Of a DNA stretch of 38,094 bases, positions 23,852 through 33,436 are shown in pieces. The stretch is from Chloroflexota bacterium. GTDB lineage: Bacteria; Chloroflexota; Limnocylindria; Limnocylindrales; CSP1-4. The position numbers and the translations under genes were made by a program. Each line of letters starts with the position of its first letter. Position 1 is the stretch's first letter. The stretch spans positions 245 to 38,338 of the forward strand of contig PMKN01000026.1 of the NCBI GenBank assembly GCA_003158675.1. Reading direction: 5' to 3'. The notes under the pieces were generated by a model. The model made no database searches and was not told where the DNA came from. It saw only the letters and a program-made list of their open reading frames with translations.

Positions 23852-25438
23852 CTACTGGACCCGGGACTCGTGGCCCTTCCAGAACGGCTCGCGCAGCTCG
23901 GCCTTGAGGATCTTGCCGGTGCCGCCCTTTGGCAGCGCATCGCGGAAGTGGATCTCGCGCGGGACCTTGAACCGAGCCAGGCGCTGCTTGCAGTGGTCGC
24001 GCAGGTCCTTCACTGTCGCGCTCGCATCGGGCTTGAGCACGACCAGGGCGACCGGAGCCTCGCCGAGCGCCTTGTCGGGCGCAGAGACGACCGCGCATTC
24101 GAGCACCGCCGGGTGGGACAGGATGGCGTTCTCGACCTCGACCGAGGAGATGTTCTCGCCGCCCCGGATGATGATGTCCTTGGAGCGATCCTTAATCAGG
24201 ATGTAGCCCTGCTCGTCGATCACGCCCATGTCCCCGGTATGCAGCCAGCCGTCGCGGATCGTGGCCTCCGTGGCCTCCGGGTCGCGGTAGTAGCCGTCCA
24301 TGACGACGTTGGACCGGACGACGATCTCGCCGATCTGCTCGCCGTCGGGGCGAACGTCGCGCCCGTCCGAATGAAGGACGCGAATCTGCACCCCGGGCAG
24401 CGGCCAGCCGGTCCAGGCCTGCCGCTCCGGGCGCTTCTCGGGCGGCTCGGATTCGGTCAGGAAGGTCCGCGGCGTTGCCAGGGTGAGGATCGGCGAAGTC
24501 TCCGAAAGCCCGTAGCCGACAATCGCCTGGCAACCGAGCTGCTCCTCGAGGTTGTGGATGAGCGTGGGCGATGACGGCGCGCCGCCCGCGATCAGCTGGC
24601 GCAGGCTTGTCAGGTCGTGCTTGGCGCGATCCGGGTGGTTGAGCACCGCGTTGAAGATCGCCGGCACCGCCAGTACGCGCGTCACCTTGTGGCGCTCGAT
24701 GGCCTGCATGAACGCCACCGGCTCGAACTTGCGCAGCATCACGTGCTGGCCACCGACCATTGTCAGGAAGTGCGGAGTGCCCCAGCCGTTGACGTGGAAG
24801 AGCGGGACCACGTGCAACACGACGTCGTCCTGTGTGAAGCCCAGGCCTATCTCGGCGTACATGCCGTGGAGGTACAGCTCCCGGTGGGTCATCGACACGC
24901 CCTTGGGAAAGCCGGTCGTGCCGCTGGTGTAGAACAGCTCGGCGATGCCGTTCTCGTCGATCTCGGGCGTGAGGGCGTCGGGCGAGCCGCCCGCCAGAAG
25001 AGCTTCGTATTCGTCCGAAGCCACACCGTCCGGCGCGCCTTCCATGATCACGAAGCGCGGCGTCGACTCGAGTTCGGCCGCCAGCGACTCGACTATTGGC
25101 TTGAAGTCCCTGTGGAAGAAGACGACCTTCGAGCCGGCGTGGCCGACGATGTAGGCGATCTCCCGGGGAGTGAGGCGGATGTTGATGGGGTTCAGCACCG
25201 CCCCGGCCTCGAGGACGCCGTAGTAGGCCTCGAGCAGCTGGTGGGTGTTGTACGTAATGAACGAGACTCGATCGCCGGGCTCTACGCCTAACTCGACGAG
25301 GGCGTTGGCGAGCCGGTGCGTCCGCTCTCCGAACTGGCGGTAGGTGAACTGCTTATCCCCGTCGACGACTCCGACCTTCTCGCCGAAGTACGTTTCCGCA
25401 CGGTCGCGGAACTCCAGCACCGAAAGTGGAACGAACAC
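23852..25438 (-). CDS. Fatty-acyl-CoA ligase (AMP-forming)
   Basis: The protein has 528 residues. GTG 25438 is fixed by AGGAGG 6 nt upstream; an ATG at 25456 lies before that site and the frame runs open to 25759 without support. The adenylate-forming motifs are all present: AELFYTSGTTGFPKGVSMTH (phosphate loop), VPLFHVNGWGTPHFL, VGYGLSETSP, GWLHTGDMGVIDEQGY, KDRSKDIIIRGGENISSVEV, and PKGGTGKILKAELRE with the catalytic lysine. The HVNGWGTPH phrase is typical of the medium/long-chain ligase group that includes AlkK and DmdB-like enzymes. It activates a carboxylic acid to its CoA thioester in the cytosol. No beta-oxidation genes are nearby, so the chain length is not settled. Confidence 0.92.
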   Translation of the reverse strand: MFVPLSVLEFRDRAETYFGEKVGVVDGDKQFTYRQFGERTHRLANALVELGVEPGDRVSFITYNTHQLLEAYYGVLEAGAVLNPINIRLTPREIAYIVGHAGSKVVFFHRDFKPIVESLAAELESTPRFVIMEGAPDGVASDEYEALLAGGSPDALTPEIDENGIAELFYTSGTTGFPKGVSMTHRELYLHGMYAEIGLGFTQDDVVLHVVPLFHVNGWGTPHFLTMVGGQHVMLRKFEPVAFMQAIERHKVTRVLAVPAIFNAVLNHPDRAKHDLTSLRQLIAGGAPSSPTLIHNLEEQLGCQAIVGYGLSETSPILTLATPRTFLTESEPPEKRPERQAWTGWPLPGVQIRVLHSDGRDVRPDGEQIGEIVVRSNVVMDGYYRDPEATEATIRDGWLHTGDMGVIDEQGYILIKDRSKDIIIRGGENISSVEVENAILSHPAVLECAVVSAPDKALGEAPVALVVLKPDASATVKDLRDHCKQRLARFKVPREIHFRDALPKGGTGKILKAELREPFWKGHESRVQ

Positions 25439-25444
25439 GGAAGA

Positions 25445-25450
25445 CCTCCT
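25445..25450 (-). promoter_or_regulatory. Ribosome binding site deciding the ligase start
   Basis: AGGAGG on the minus strand, 6 nt before GTG 25438. It lies inside the ATG-started alternative reading (ATG 25456), which argues that the GTG is the true start. Confidence 0.75.
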
Positions 25451-25629
25451 GGCCATCGGGCGGCGACGGCGTGTCCGGCTGCTACGAGCGCCGTAACGGT
25501 GGGTGTCGGGAACGACGATGACGCGGGACAAGATACCCTTCCGCGACCCTCCACGACAGGCTCCTGCGCGGCAGCGGCGGGCGGGCAGCGGTGGGCATTT
25601 GTGGCACTGAGCCCGCGCTCGCCCGCTGC

Positions 25630-26436
25630 TCAGTCGGAAGCGGCGGCTCGTGCCGTTCGAGCGAAGGCCGCGGCCCCGACGAAATCCGTCCAGACCCCCT
25701 CGATTTCGTCCGGTGTGGATTCGATGCGCTCGGGGTGACATTGCAGGCCGAGGATCCACCGACCGTCGCGGCTTTCGAGGCCCTCGACCAGCCTACCCGC
25801 CTCGCTGTATGCCCAGGCGGTTGGCCGGAGCCCGGGCGCCAGTCCCGCCATGGTGACGGCCTGGTGGTGGTAGGAGTTGACCTGCAACTGCAGTGCCGCG
25901 TCATCGGCGTCGCCGCCGGCGACCCCGTCTGGAGCGGCGCTCGCCACCGCCCGCCCGAGCCTGCTGGCCGGCTCGATCTCGAGATCGTGGGTGTGCGCCG
26001 AACCCTTGCCGTACGGAGTTCCGGCATGACTCGGTACGTCCTGCAGGAGTCTCCCGCCCGAGAAGACGTTGATGGCCTGGAGCCCGCGGCAGATGCCGAA
26101 GACCGGCAGCGAGCGCCGCTCCGCCTCGCGCCATGCCGCCAGCTCCAGTTCGTCGCGCGACAGGTCGATCTCGCGGGCGCCGTCGACCGCCTGGTGGTAC
26201 AAGGCAGGGTCGATGTCGGCGCCGCCGGCAAGCAGCAGGCCGTCCATCGAGGCCAGGAGGCGGTCCCGCTCGGATGGCGTCGTTGTTTCGTGGAGAAGCG
26301 CCGGAGTTCCGCCGTGGCGGGATATCTCGGCCGCATACAGCTCGTTCTTGCGGGCGGCGAGCGCAGGGTCGTCAGCGCGAGCCGGGTCCGAGACGGTAAT
26401 CGCAATCAAGGGTGGGGATGCAACGACGTCTGGCAT
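25630..26436 (-). CDS. Gamma-glutamyl-gamma-aminobutyrate hydrolase-like peptidase C26
   Basis: The protein has 268 residues with the class I glutamine amidotransferase fold. The nucleophile elbow is PVFGICRGLQAINVFSGG (Cys in GICRG), and the His and Glu of the triad lie in GLQCHPERIESTP. Other family marks are SMDGLLLAGGADIDPALY near residue 65 and NSYHHQAV. Such enzymes (PuuD family) cleave gamma-glutamyl amides such as gamma-glutamyl-GABA in the cytosol. No puu genes are nearby, so the substrate is inferred only at family level. ATG 26436 fits the family start but has no visible ribosome binding site. A strong terminator separates it from the upstream chemoreceptor gene. Confidence 0.9.
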   Translation of the reverse strand: MPDVVASPPLIAITVSDPARADDPALAARKNELYAAEISRHGGTPALLHETTTPSERDRLLASMDGLLLAGGADIDPALYHQAVDGAREIDLSRDELELAAWREAERRSLPVFGICRGLQAINVFSGGRLLQDVPSHAGTPYGKGSAHTHDLEIEPASRLGRAVASAAPDGVAGGDADDAALQLQVNSYHHQAVTMAGLAPGLRPTAWAYSEAGRLVEGLESRDGRWILGLQCHPERIESTPDEIEGVWTDFVGAAAFARTARAAASD

Positions 26437-26539
26437 GCCGGGAGGATACAACGACCTCGTGGCCGAGATGCCAGTACGTCCGTCGCGTCTCGCCAGGCTC
26501 GATAACGCCAGGGCGGCTATCGAGCGGGAGCCAGAGAGC

Positions 26540-26572
26540 GGCAGGGCCGCTTGGGGGGAAAGCAGCCCTGCC
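26540..26572 (-). terminator. Strong terminator after the chemoreceptor gene
   Basis: GGCAGGGC (26540-26547) pairs with GCCCTGCC (26565-26572), then a G-U pair on the minus-strand RNA and GCTT/AAGC, a 13-bp stem with a C-rich loop. It starts 9 nt after the chemoreceptor stop. The C-A mismatch on the plus strand becomes a G-U pair on the minus-strand RNA, so it works better in that direction. Confidence 0.75.
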
Positions 26573-26581
26573 ACGGTTGCG

Positions 26582-28636
26582 TCAGGCGGACTCGATGCGC
26601 CGTGGCTCGGCAGCGAGCTGCCAATCGCTGGCGCGCCGCCGCTGGATGACGTTGCCGGGCCCGGCGGCGCTGTCCGACCTGAGCTTGAATCGTGCCACAA
26701 GCTCGTCCAGCTGCCGCGCCATGTCCGCCAGTGTCGCCGCGGACGCGACGACCTCTTCGGCCTGAGCGGACATCTGCTCCGTGTTGGCGGAGACTTCCTC
26801 GGCGGAGGCCGAATTCTCCTCGCTGATTGCGGCGATCGACGAGATCGACCTGTCCACAATGTCTGCGGCGGACGCCATCCGAGTTGAGGAGTCGTTGGTT
26901 TCCGCGGCGATCTGAGCGATGCCGTCGGTAGCCGAAACGACATCTCGGCTCAGGCTGCGGATCTCGACCACGGCGCCGAGCATGTCCTCCAGGACGACAT
27001 TGCGGGCCGCGGCGAGTTCGTGGATCTCCTTGAGCGCACCGGCGGCCTGGTCTGCCAGCTCCGCCCCGATTGCGACTTCACAGGCGCCCACCTCCATCGC
27101 CTTGACGGCGGCCTCGGTCTCGGCCTGAACCTGGGCGACGAGCGCGGCGATCTCCTTGGTGGCGCGGCCCGAGCGTTCGGCCAGCTTGCGCACTTCGTCG
27201 GCTACAACGGCGAAGCCCTTACCCTGCTCGCCAGCTCGGGCGGCTTCGATGGCGGCGTTGAGAGCCAGCAGGTTTGTCTGCTCGGCGATGTCGTCGATCG
27301 TCTCGACGATCGCCCCGATCTGGTCGGATTTGGCGCCGAGCTGCGTGACAGTCGCGGCGGTCGAGTCGACCGTGGACTTGATTCGATTCATGCCCGTCGC
27401 CGTCTCGTTGACCGCCTCGTGCCCCGCAGCCAGGGCGCCGTTGACGCGGCCGTTCAGGGGCGCCATCTCCTCCGAGGCGCGGATGGCCCTGTCGACAGCT
27501 TGAGTCGTCGCGTCGAGCGCGCGAGAGGCGTCCTCGATGCGCTTCCGGGTGCTGGCCGCGCCTGTGCCGACCTGGTCGATGATCCGATTCAGGTCCAAGC
27601 TGGCAGCGCTTGTCTGTGAGGCCGCACGCGCCTGGTCGCTTGCGCCCACCGCCACCAGGCCGATCGTCTGGGCGACCTGTTGCGACGCACTGCCGGACAG
27701 CGTCGCGGCGGAGTTGAGCTGGTCCGAAGCGGCGGCCATCGCCTCAGCGGCGATCTTCACCTCGCTTACCGTGTCAGCCAGGCCATGCCTCGCCGTCTCG
27801 TAGCTCTCGATCGTCGCCGCGATCTTGGCGAGCAACCTGTTGGCGACCGCCGCGGTCTCGCCGATCTCGTCGCTGCCACAGTCCTCGATCGGGCTCGTTG
27901 CGGCGCGGACTTCGACGCTGAGATCGTTCCTGGCAAGGGCGCTCAGGCCTGCCTCGAGCGAAGCGGCGCAGCGGTCGGCCAATGACGTCAGGGTGACCTG
28001 GACGGCACCGACGCGCCGCCGCACCGAAACCGACACTCGCACGGAAATGCCCAGCCCCAGCGCCAGAGCGACCGCAAAGACGACCAGGATCGTCAGCAGC
28101 GCTTGCTCGTAGGTCGAGTGGACTGCACCTTGGAGGGCCGAGGCCTGCGCCCTGGCAGCCGCCGTGAGTCTTTCCAGGCTCGCCATGAGGTCATTGCCGA
28201 TCGCCATCTGGCTCTCGAACTCGGGTGTCGCCGCCGCGCTGTTGCCGGCCCTGGCGTCGGAGAAGAGCGCCGTGAAGCGGAGGTTGTAGCCAACCAGCGC
28301 CGCCGTGAAGTCGGCCAGGGCCGCCTGCTGAGCTTGGTCGTGCGGGATCTTCTCGTACGCCGCAAGCGCGCCGGCGGCGATCAGGTCGTCGGCCGAGATT
28401 CGGGCGTTGACACTGGCCTGGACCGCGGGGCTCGAGCCAGCCACGAAGGTGTAGGCGACCTGGCTGGTCCTGTCGGCCAGCGCGACGTTCAGAATCCCAA
28501 GTTGGTCGACGGCCGAGGCGCCCTCTGCGTAGGCCTTGTCGGCCTGGGCGGTCATGTTCGCAAGCCCGACCAACGATGCAACGAGGATCGCCACAGCGGC
28601 CAGCAGGAGGATCCACGAAGTCGCAAGCAACTTCAT
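26582..28636 (-). CDS. Methyl-accepting chemotaxis protein
   Basis: The protein has 684 residues. Membrane helices at about 5-27 and 178-200 flank an outer four-helix-bundle-like sensor (28-175). A HAMP-like segment follows (about 200-270), then the long coiled-coil signalling domain. Its hairpin tip, at about 445-490, has the highly conserved [20 protein letters not shown] followed by [18 protein letters not shown]. Alternating Glu/Gln/Ala heptads on both sides suit methylation. There is no C-terminal CheR/CheB pentapeptide. It would signal through CheW and CheA, but no che or flagellar or pilus gene is in the window, so it is an orphan receptor here. ATG 28636 follows GAGG at 11 nt. Confidence 0.93.
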   Translation of the reverse strand: MKLLATSWILLLAAVAILVASLVGLANMTAQADKAYAEGASAVDQLGILNVALADRTSQVAYTFVAGSSPAVQASVNARISADDLIAAGALAAYEKIPHDQAQQAALADFTAALVGYNLRFTALFSDARAGNSAAATPEFESQMAIGNDLMASLERLTAAARAQASALQGAVHSTYEQALLTILVVFAVALALGLGISVRVSVSVRRRVGAVQVTLTSLADRCAASLEAGLSALARNDLSVEVRAATSPIEDCGSDEIGETAAVANRLLAKIAATIESYETARHGLADTVSEVKIAAEAMAAASDQLNSAATLSGSASQQVAQTIGLVAVGASDQARAASQTSAASLDLNRIIDQVGTGAASTRKRIEDASRALDATTQAVDRAIRASEEMAPLNGRVNGALAAGHEAVNETATGMNRIKSTVDSTAATVTQLGAKSDQIGAIVETIDDIAEQTNLLALNAAIEAARAGEQGKGFAVVADEVRKLAERSGRATKEIAALVAQVQAETEAAVKAMEVGACEVAIGAELADQAAGALKEIHELAAARNVVLEDMLGAVVEIRSLSRDVVSATDGIAQIAAETNDSSTRMASAADIVDRSISSIAAISEENSASAEEVSANTEQMSAQAEEVVASAATLADMARQLDELVARFKLRSDSAAGPGNVIQRRRASDWQLAAEPRRIESA

Positions 28637-28700
28637 TCGTAAGCTCGCCTCTTCAGTCGAACCGAACCGCGGGGATAGCTCGCACGCAGGCGCGAACCAA

Positions 28701-28723
28701 ACGCGAACCCGACAGGTTCGCGT
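28701..28723 (-). terminator. Hairpin between VIT1-like and chemoreceptor genes
   Basis: ACGCGAACC (28701-28709) pairs perfectly with GGTTCGCGT (28715-28723) with a CGACA loop. On the minus strand TTGG follows. CGCGAACC is repeated directly at 28690-28697, so alternative pairing is possible. It lies 127 nt past the VIT1-like stop and 65 nt before the chemoreceptor start, so it is either a terminator or a leader structure. Confidence 0.45.
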
Positions 28724-28849
28724 CCTTGTGGTTATCGGCCGCGGCCTGGGACGACTGACTACGGCGAAACGACCAGGACCGACGGGCCAGAACTACCGTT
28801 GCGGCTGGCCTGGCCTGCGCCTCAACGGGCGTCTCGAGGTCCGTCCCGG

Positions 28850-29620
28850 TCAGTGGACGGCAGTTCCGAGCAGCGACCCGATTCCAAAGGTCACCGCAGC
28901 CGCCAGGCCTCCCAGAGCCGCCTGGCGGACGCCGGTCCAGATGGCGTGTCGATGGGTCAGTCGGCTCACCGCCAGACCGATGGCGAAGAGCGCGATCCCG
29001 GATGCGCCGATGCTGGTTCCGAACGCTACCCGTCCGCCGCCAAACACCAGGAACGGCAGCAGCGGCACGAAGGCGCCCACGGCGAAAGCCGATAGTGAGC
29101 CCAGCCCCGCTGCCACCGGAGATCCCATCGTCTCGGCCGAGAGCCCTATCTCCTCGCGGACGAATGTGTCGACCGCCCGCTCCGGGTCCCTCATGATTCG
29201 ACCCACGATCAGGTGCGCCTCAGCACGAGAGAGACCCTTGGCCTCGTAGATCTCCCGCAGGATGTCGCTCTCCTGCTCCGGCGTGTGGTGGAGCTGATGC
29301 CGCTGCAGTTCGATCTGGTACTCGAGAAGCTCACGCTGCGATCGGACCGAGACGTACTCGCCGACGGCCATCGAGAATCCACCCGCCAGCAGCCCGGCCA
29401 CCCCTGCAATGACGATGGCATGCGTGTCCTCGCCGGCGGCTCCCGCCGCGCCGGCCACGCCCATGATCAACGACAGGTTGCAGACCAGGCCGTCCGTGGC
29501 TCCGAAGACGATCGGCCGAACGACGCTTGCGCCACGGGTTTCGTGCGGGCTGGTCGGCGGCTCGAAGAACGCCCCAACGCGAGCTGCGGCGCGGGCGAGC
29601 CAGTCTACCGGGCGAGACAT
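28850..29620 (-). CDS. VIT1/CCC1 family metal transporter
   Basis: The protein has 256 residues from ATG 29620, with AAGGGG 5 nt upstream. The signature GATDGLVCNLSLIMGVAGA in helix 1 and GVAGLLAGGFSMAVGEYVSV in helix 2 are diagnostic of the vacuolar-iron-transporter family. An amphipathic cytoplasmic helical domain (about 88-150, ELLEYQIELQRHQLHHTPEQ onwards) is rich in Glu and His, like the metal-binding domain of VIT1. Three further helices end the protein. It probably moves Fe2+ or Mn2+ out of the cytosol (family knowledge). No metal regulator is adjacent. Confidence 0.9.
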   Translation of the reverse strand: MSRPVDWLARAAARVGAFFEPPTSPHETRGASVVRPIVFGATDGLVCNLSLIMGVAGAAGAAGEDTHAIVIAGVAGLLAGGFSMAVGEYVSVRSQRELLEYQIELQRHQLHHTPEQESDILREIYEAKGLSRAEAHLIVGRIMRDPERAVDTFVREEIGLSAETMGSPVAAGLGSLSAFAVGAFVPLLPFLVFGGGRVAFGTSIGASGIALFAIGLAVSRLTHRHAIWTGVRQAALGGLAAAVTFGIGSLLGTAVH

Positions 29621-29640
29621 CTGTCCCCTTTCGGGCAGGG

Positions 29641-29667
29641 CCGGCGGGCGGTTGGTGGCGCCGCCGG
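29641..29667 (-). terminator. Hairpin between GT87-like and VIT1-like genes
   Basis: CCGGCGG (29641-29647) pairs with CCGCCGG (29661-29667) with a 13-nt loop. It lies in the 108-bp gap downstream of the GT87-like stop and just before the VIT1-like ribosome binding site. Role as terminator or leader structure is uncertain. Confidence 0.3.
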
Positions 29668-29728
29668 GCGAGACGGCCATTGTCCGACATCTCGGCGGCG
29701 TCGGAGGGGGCTCTGGGGTCGAACACCG

Positions 29729-31045
29729 TCAAGTCGCCGGTCCTCCGCCGGGTTCTCGAAAGGTCCCGCGGCGCGTCACTCGGAGGGCAGCGGGTCGGGG
29801 CCACGGACCGTCCGTGCCCGCCATAGGATGGAGGGAGTCGGGTAAGCGGCGCGCCGCCACGACCGCGAGCCAGCCCGCGTAGAAGAGCAGCCACATGCTC
29901 GGCCCCGTGGCTCCCGCGCCCAGCACGAGCCAGACGAGTGCGCCGCTCTGGAACATGAGGATGGCCGGCAGCGCAAATACGAAGCCATGCGGCCAGAGCG
30001 ATGGCGAGGCCAGGATCGAGGCCAGGCCCAGGGCAGCCAGGCCGCGACGGCCGGAGAAGACCAGCGCCAGTGCCACAGCCGAGACCGAGACGGCGACGAA
30101 GGCCGGTCCGGGCAAGTAGCGCGCCTCCGAGAACCCGAAAAGCGAGACCACCGCGGGCTGCGATTCGGCCCGATACCCAAGCCCCGCCAGCCATGCCCGC
30201 CAGGCATCCACGCCGACCAGCGGCAGGGTCACGATCGCAATCGCGCCGACTGCCAGCAGCCCGAACATCAATCCGCGCCAGCGCCCGGTCCTCACCAGCC
30301 ACAGCGACGCTAGACCCGACTGGACCTTGAACATGCCGTCGACGACCAGGCTTCCGCCGGCCCGATATGCCAGCGCGAACAGCAGGAACGTCAGGCTGGC
30401 GACGTTTCCGGATTCGACGCCGATCATCACAGGTGGGAAAGCCAGAAGCACCAGGCTCCAGAGCGGTCTCAAGCCGAGCGCGCGAAAGGCGGCGTATGCG
30501 CAGGCGACGAGGAGGCCGACCCATGCCACCGCGACCGCCGCGTTCGGCAGCTTGGAAAGCAATCCGAAGAGGGGCAGCAGCGGCGGAGGATACAGAAAGA
30601 AATCCTGGCCTGGGGTTGGCGGCCAGGCCGACACCGGTGCCGTCATGTAGGGCTGACCGCCCGCCAGCCAGCGTCCCGCCGAGCCCAGGTAAACATCCAG
30701 GTCGTACAGGTGGTTGGTCTGCTGCCAGAGCAGCACGTCGAACAGGAGCCACGCGACCACGACCCATGCCACCAGGGCGAAACCCGGCCACGACCGGGCC
30801 ACGGGGGAGACGCCCGAACGAAGCCTCAGAGAGACCACTGCGGCCGTCGTCGCCACGACCCACCATAGGCCGAAGGGCACGCCGCCGATGGGTCGGCCCA
30901 GCTGGTCGAAGAAGGCGGCGGCGACGAGGGCCATGCCGGCCGGGACGGCCAGCTGGATCGGACCCATACGAGCGAAGCGCAGACTCACGATCTCAGCGAC
31001 CCATCCGCGGGCGCCGTCGAAGAACGAACCAGGGCCCTCACTCAC
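29729..31045 (-). CDS. GT87-like membrane mannosyltransferase
   Basis: The 438-residue protein has about ten to eleven helices and the GT87 (DUF2029) pattern: DLDVYLGSAGRWLAGGQPYM in the first outer loop with acidic residues, then FFLYPPPLLPLFGLLSKLPN, and GVESGNVASLTFLLFALAYR followed by AGGSLVVDGMFKVQSGLASL. Family members are polyprenyl-phosphomannose-dependent alpha-mannosyltransferases, as in mycobacterial glycolipid synthesis. The acceptor here is unknown. GTG 31045 is the likely start but has only a weak ribosome binding site. It is divergent from the PQQ-propeller gene across 228 bp. Confidence 0.85.
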   Translation of the reverse strand: MSEGPGSFFDGARGWVAEIVSLRFARMGPIQLAVPAGMALVAAAFFDQLGRPIGGVPFGLWWVVATTAAVVSLRLRSGVSPVARSWPGFALVAWVVVAWLLFDVLLWQQTNHLYDLDVYLGSAGRWLAGGQPYMTAPVSAWPPTPGQDFFLYPPPLLPLFGLLSKLPNAAVAVAWVGLLVACAYAAFRALGLRPLWSLVLLAFPPVMIGVESGNVASLTFLLFALAYRAGGSLVVDGMFKVQSGLASLWLVRTGRWRGLMFGLLAVGAIAIVTLPLVGVDAWRAWLAGLGYRAESQPAVVSLFGFSEARYLPGPAFVAVSVSAVALALVFSGRRGLAALGLASILASPSLWPHGFVFALPAILMFQSGALVWLVLGAGATGPSMWLLFYAGWLAVVAARRLPDSLHPMAGTDGPWPRPAALRVTRRGTFREPGGGPAT

Positions 31046-31273
31046 CCGCCAATTCTAGTCAGGCGGCGCCGCCGTCCAGCATTCGGGCCACGCCGCCGGG
31101 CCCGTGAGGCCGACTGTTCGGCGGCCTCTCCGTTCCCCACACTGGCTCAGTCCGATCCGAGACGGGTGGCATTGCGGCGATCGAGCGATAGTGGGAGACC
31201 GAAACGGCCGCCCCAAGCAGATGGGCGGCCATGTCCCGAACGCCCGACAAGGGCGGCGGAAGGACGGTGCTCC

Positions 31274-33412
31274 GTGGATGGATCGACGCGATCGAGCGGT
31301 CGAGTCGGATACTGGCTGCTGACAGCCGTGGTCGCAGCCGCGGCGTCGCTGGGCTTGCCGAATCCGGCCGCGGCCGGGGCGCCCTCGGCCCTGCCCGCTG
31401 CGCCCGCGACCGCTGCGCCCGCGACCGCTGCGCCCGCGACCGCTGCGCCCGCGACCCTCGCCGCACCGCAGGTTGCCTCGTCGGACTGGCCGGTGTATCA
31501 CCTCGACTCGGGTCGAACCGGCAACGACGCCACCTTCCCTGCGTTCGGCGGTTCCCTGTCCCCGGACTGGTCGACGGCCCTTGACGGGGCCGTCTACGCG
31601 GAGCCGCTGGTCGTGTCTGGGAACGTGATCGCCGCAACCGAGGGCGATAGCGTCTACGCGCTCGATCCGGCGAACGGCTCGGTGCGCTGGCACACCAACC
31701 TGGGCAGCCCGGTGCCTCTTTCGTCGCTGCCGTGCGGAGACATCGATCCGCTGGGGATCACGGGCACGCCCGCGTACGACCCGGCGACGGGCTCGCTGTT
31801 TGCCGTCGCGGAAGTGACCGGCTTCCAGCACGTCCTGTTCGCCCTGAATCCCGCCACGGGCGCCGTGCTGTGGTCGCGTACTCTGGACCTGGCTGGCGAC
31901 GATCCGCGGACCCACCAGCAGCGTCCGGCGCTCGCCGTCGCCAACGGTTACGTCTACGTCGGCTTCGGCGGACTCGCTGGCGACTGCGGCCAGTATGTGG
32001 GCGAGGTCGTCGGCGTTCCTGCGAGCGGCAGTGGTGCCACGATCTCCTACCGCGTCCCGGTCTCTCGCGAAGGCGCCGTCTGGGCCACCGGTGGCCCGGT
32101 CATCGACGCCGCGGGCCACGTCTATGTCTCCGTGGGAAACGGTGCCTCGACCACCACCTATGACGGCAGCGACTCAGTGCTCGAACTGTCGCCAACTCTC
32201 CAGCTGCTGAGCTTCTTCGCTCCGTCGAGCTGGGCCGCGGACAACGCCAACGACGCGGACCTTGGTTCTCTCAGCCCGGTGCTGGTTCCCGGAGGCCTGG
32301 TCTTCATCGCCGGCAAGAGCGGCACGGGCTACGTGCTCCATCAGGGATCGCTGGGGGGTATCGGCGGGCAGGTGTCGTCGACCGCGGTATGCGCCGGATT
32401 TGGAGGGGCGGCTCTGAGCGGCAGCACGGTCTACGTCCCGTGCGTCTCTTCCATCCGCGAAGTGAAGGTCGGCTCTGATGGCTCGCAAACGGTGGGCTGG
32501 ACGAGCACCGCCGCGGGCGGGCCCCCGGTCGTGGGCGGAGGAGCAGTGTGGTCCGTCGACACCGGGGCGGGCAAGCTCGTCGCCCTCGACGCCGCGACCG
32601 GTACCGCGCTCGGTTCGATCGCGGTCGGGGCAGTGCCTCATTTCGTGTCGCCGACCCTGTGGGCCAATCAAGTTCTGGTCGGCACCGACGCGGGCGTGAC
32701 GTCCGTATCCGCAAGCGTAGCGGCCGCCTTCGACGTTTCGGGTCTCGCCTCGCCCCGAACTGGCGGAGTGGCGGGTTCGATCACGGTCACCGCGCTCGAT
32801 TCCGGCGATCACGTGGCAACGAGCTACCGGGGCACGGTCCACTTCACGAGCGATGACTCGGCAGCCACACTGCCAGCCGACTACGCTTTCACCGCCGCCG
32901 ACAATGGCCGGCACACGTTCAGCGTGACCCTGGCCACGACTGGCACGAGTTCCATCACCGCCACCGACACGGCCAATGCGAGCCTCACCGGCACCCAGAG
33001 CGGCATCCTGGTCGATCCGTCGGGCGCCACGTACTTCCCGGTGGCTCCAGTCCGGGTGCTCGACTCGCGACCCGGCACACGGCACGTCGGCGCGGCGCTG
33101 TTCCACTCCCGCGTCAAGCAGACCTTCATCGTCGGCTCGGCCGCCTTTGGAGTCCCGTCCAACGCGGTCGCAGTCACCGGCAATCTCACCGTCGTGGCTC
33201 AGACCCGCGCCGGTTACGTGACTCTCGCACCGGCCCTCGCATCGGGCGTCGCGCCGCCGACCTCTACGCTCAACTTCCCGCTCTCCGACACAAGGGCCAA
33301 CGGCGTGACGGTGCCACTCGGAGCAGGCGGCACGCTCGACGCCATGTACTGGAGTGCGAGCACTGCCGACACGGTCAATCTCCTCTTCGACGTGACCGGC
33401 TACTTCCACTGA
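31274..33412 (+). CDS. Secreted PQQ-like propeller protein with Ig-like and C-terminal domains
   Basis: The protein has 712 residues from GTG 31274, which follows GGAAGGA. The signal peptide (about 1-34) is followed by an Ala-Pro-Thr linker (35-65). A WD40-like PQQ propeller (about 70-478) shows repeats such as GDSVYALDPANGSVRWHTNL, HVLFALNPATGAVLWSRTLD and GKLVALDAATGTALGSIAVG. An Ig-like domain covers about 482-578. The C-terminal domain (583-712) begins YFPVAPVRVLDSRPGT and ends LLFDVTGYFH. That domain type occurs at the end of many large secreted proteins in high-GC bacteria and I take it as a surface-binding module. No PQQ enzyme residues are evident, so a binding role is more likely. 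The two-component operon starts 24 bp downstream. Confidence 0.87.
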   Translation: MDGSTRSSGRVGYWLLTAVVAAAASLGLPNPAAAGAPSALPAAPATAAPATAAPATAAPATLAAPQVASSDWPVYHLDSGRTGNDATFPAFGGSLSPDWSTALDGAVYAEPLVVSGNVIAATEGDSVYALDPANGSVRWHTNLGSPVPLSSLPCGDIDPLGITGTPAYDPATGSLFAVAEVTGFQHVLFALNPATGAVLWSRTLDLAGDDPRTHQQRPALAVANGYVYVGFGGLAGDCGQYVGEVVGVPASGSGATISYRVPVSREGAVWATGGPVIDAAGHVYVSVGNGASTTTYDGSDSVLELSPTLQLLSFFAPSSWAADNANDADLGSLSPVLVPGGLVFIAGKSGTGYVLHQGSLGGIGGQVSSTAVCAGFGGAALSGSTVYVPCVSSIREVKVGSDGSQTVGWTSTAAGGPPVVGGGAVWSVDTGAGKLVALDAATGTALGSIAVGAVPHFVSPTLWANQVLVGTDAGVTSVSASVAAAFDVSGLASPRTGGVAGSITVTALDSGDHVATSYRGTVHFTSDDSAATLPADYAFTAADNGRHTFSVTLATTGTSSITATDTANASLTGTQSGILVDPSGATYFPVAPVRVLDSRPGTRHVGAALFHSRVKQTFIVGSAAFGVPSNAVAVTGNLTVVAQTRAGYVTLAPALASGVAPPTSTLNFPLSDTRANGVTVPLGAGGTLDAMYWSASTADTVNLLFDVTGYFH
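31400..31457 (+). repeat. Coding tandem repeat, 15-nt units
   Basis: Four units of GCGCCCGCGACCGCT (the last one diverges at its end) encode APATA repeats in the linker after the signal peptide of the PQQ-like protein. Confidence 0.85.
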
Positions 33413-33436
33413 AGCTGGGCGGCCTAACATGAGCGC

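Noticed and set aside
29331-30866. 511-codon minus-strand ORF across the GT87 and VIT1 genes
   Set aside because: It spans two well-supported genes in another frame with no domain character.
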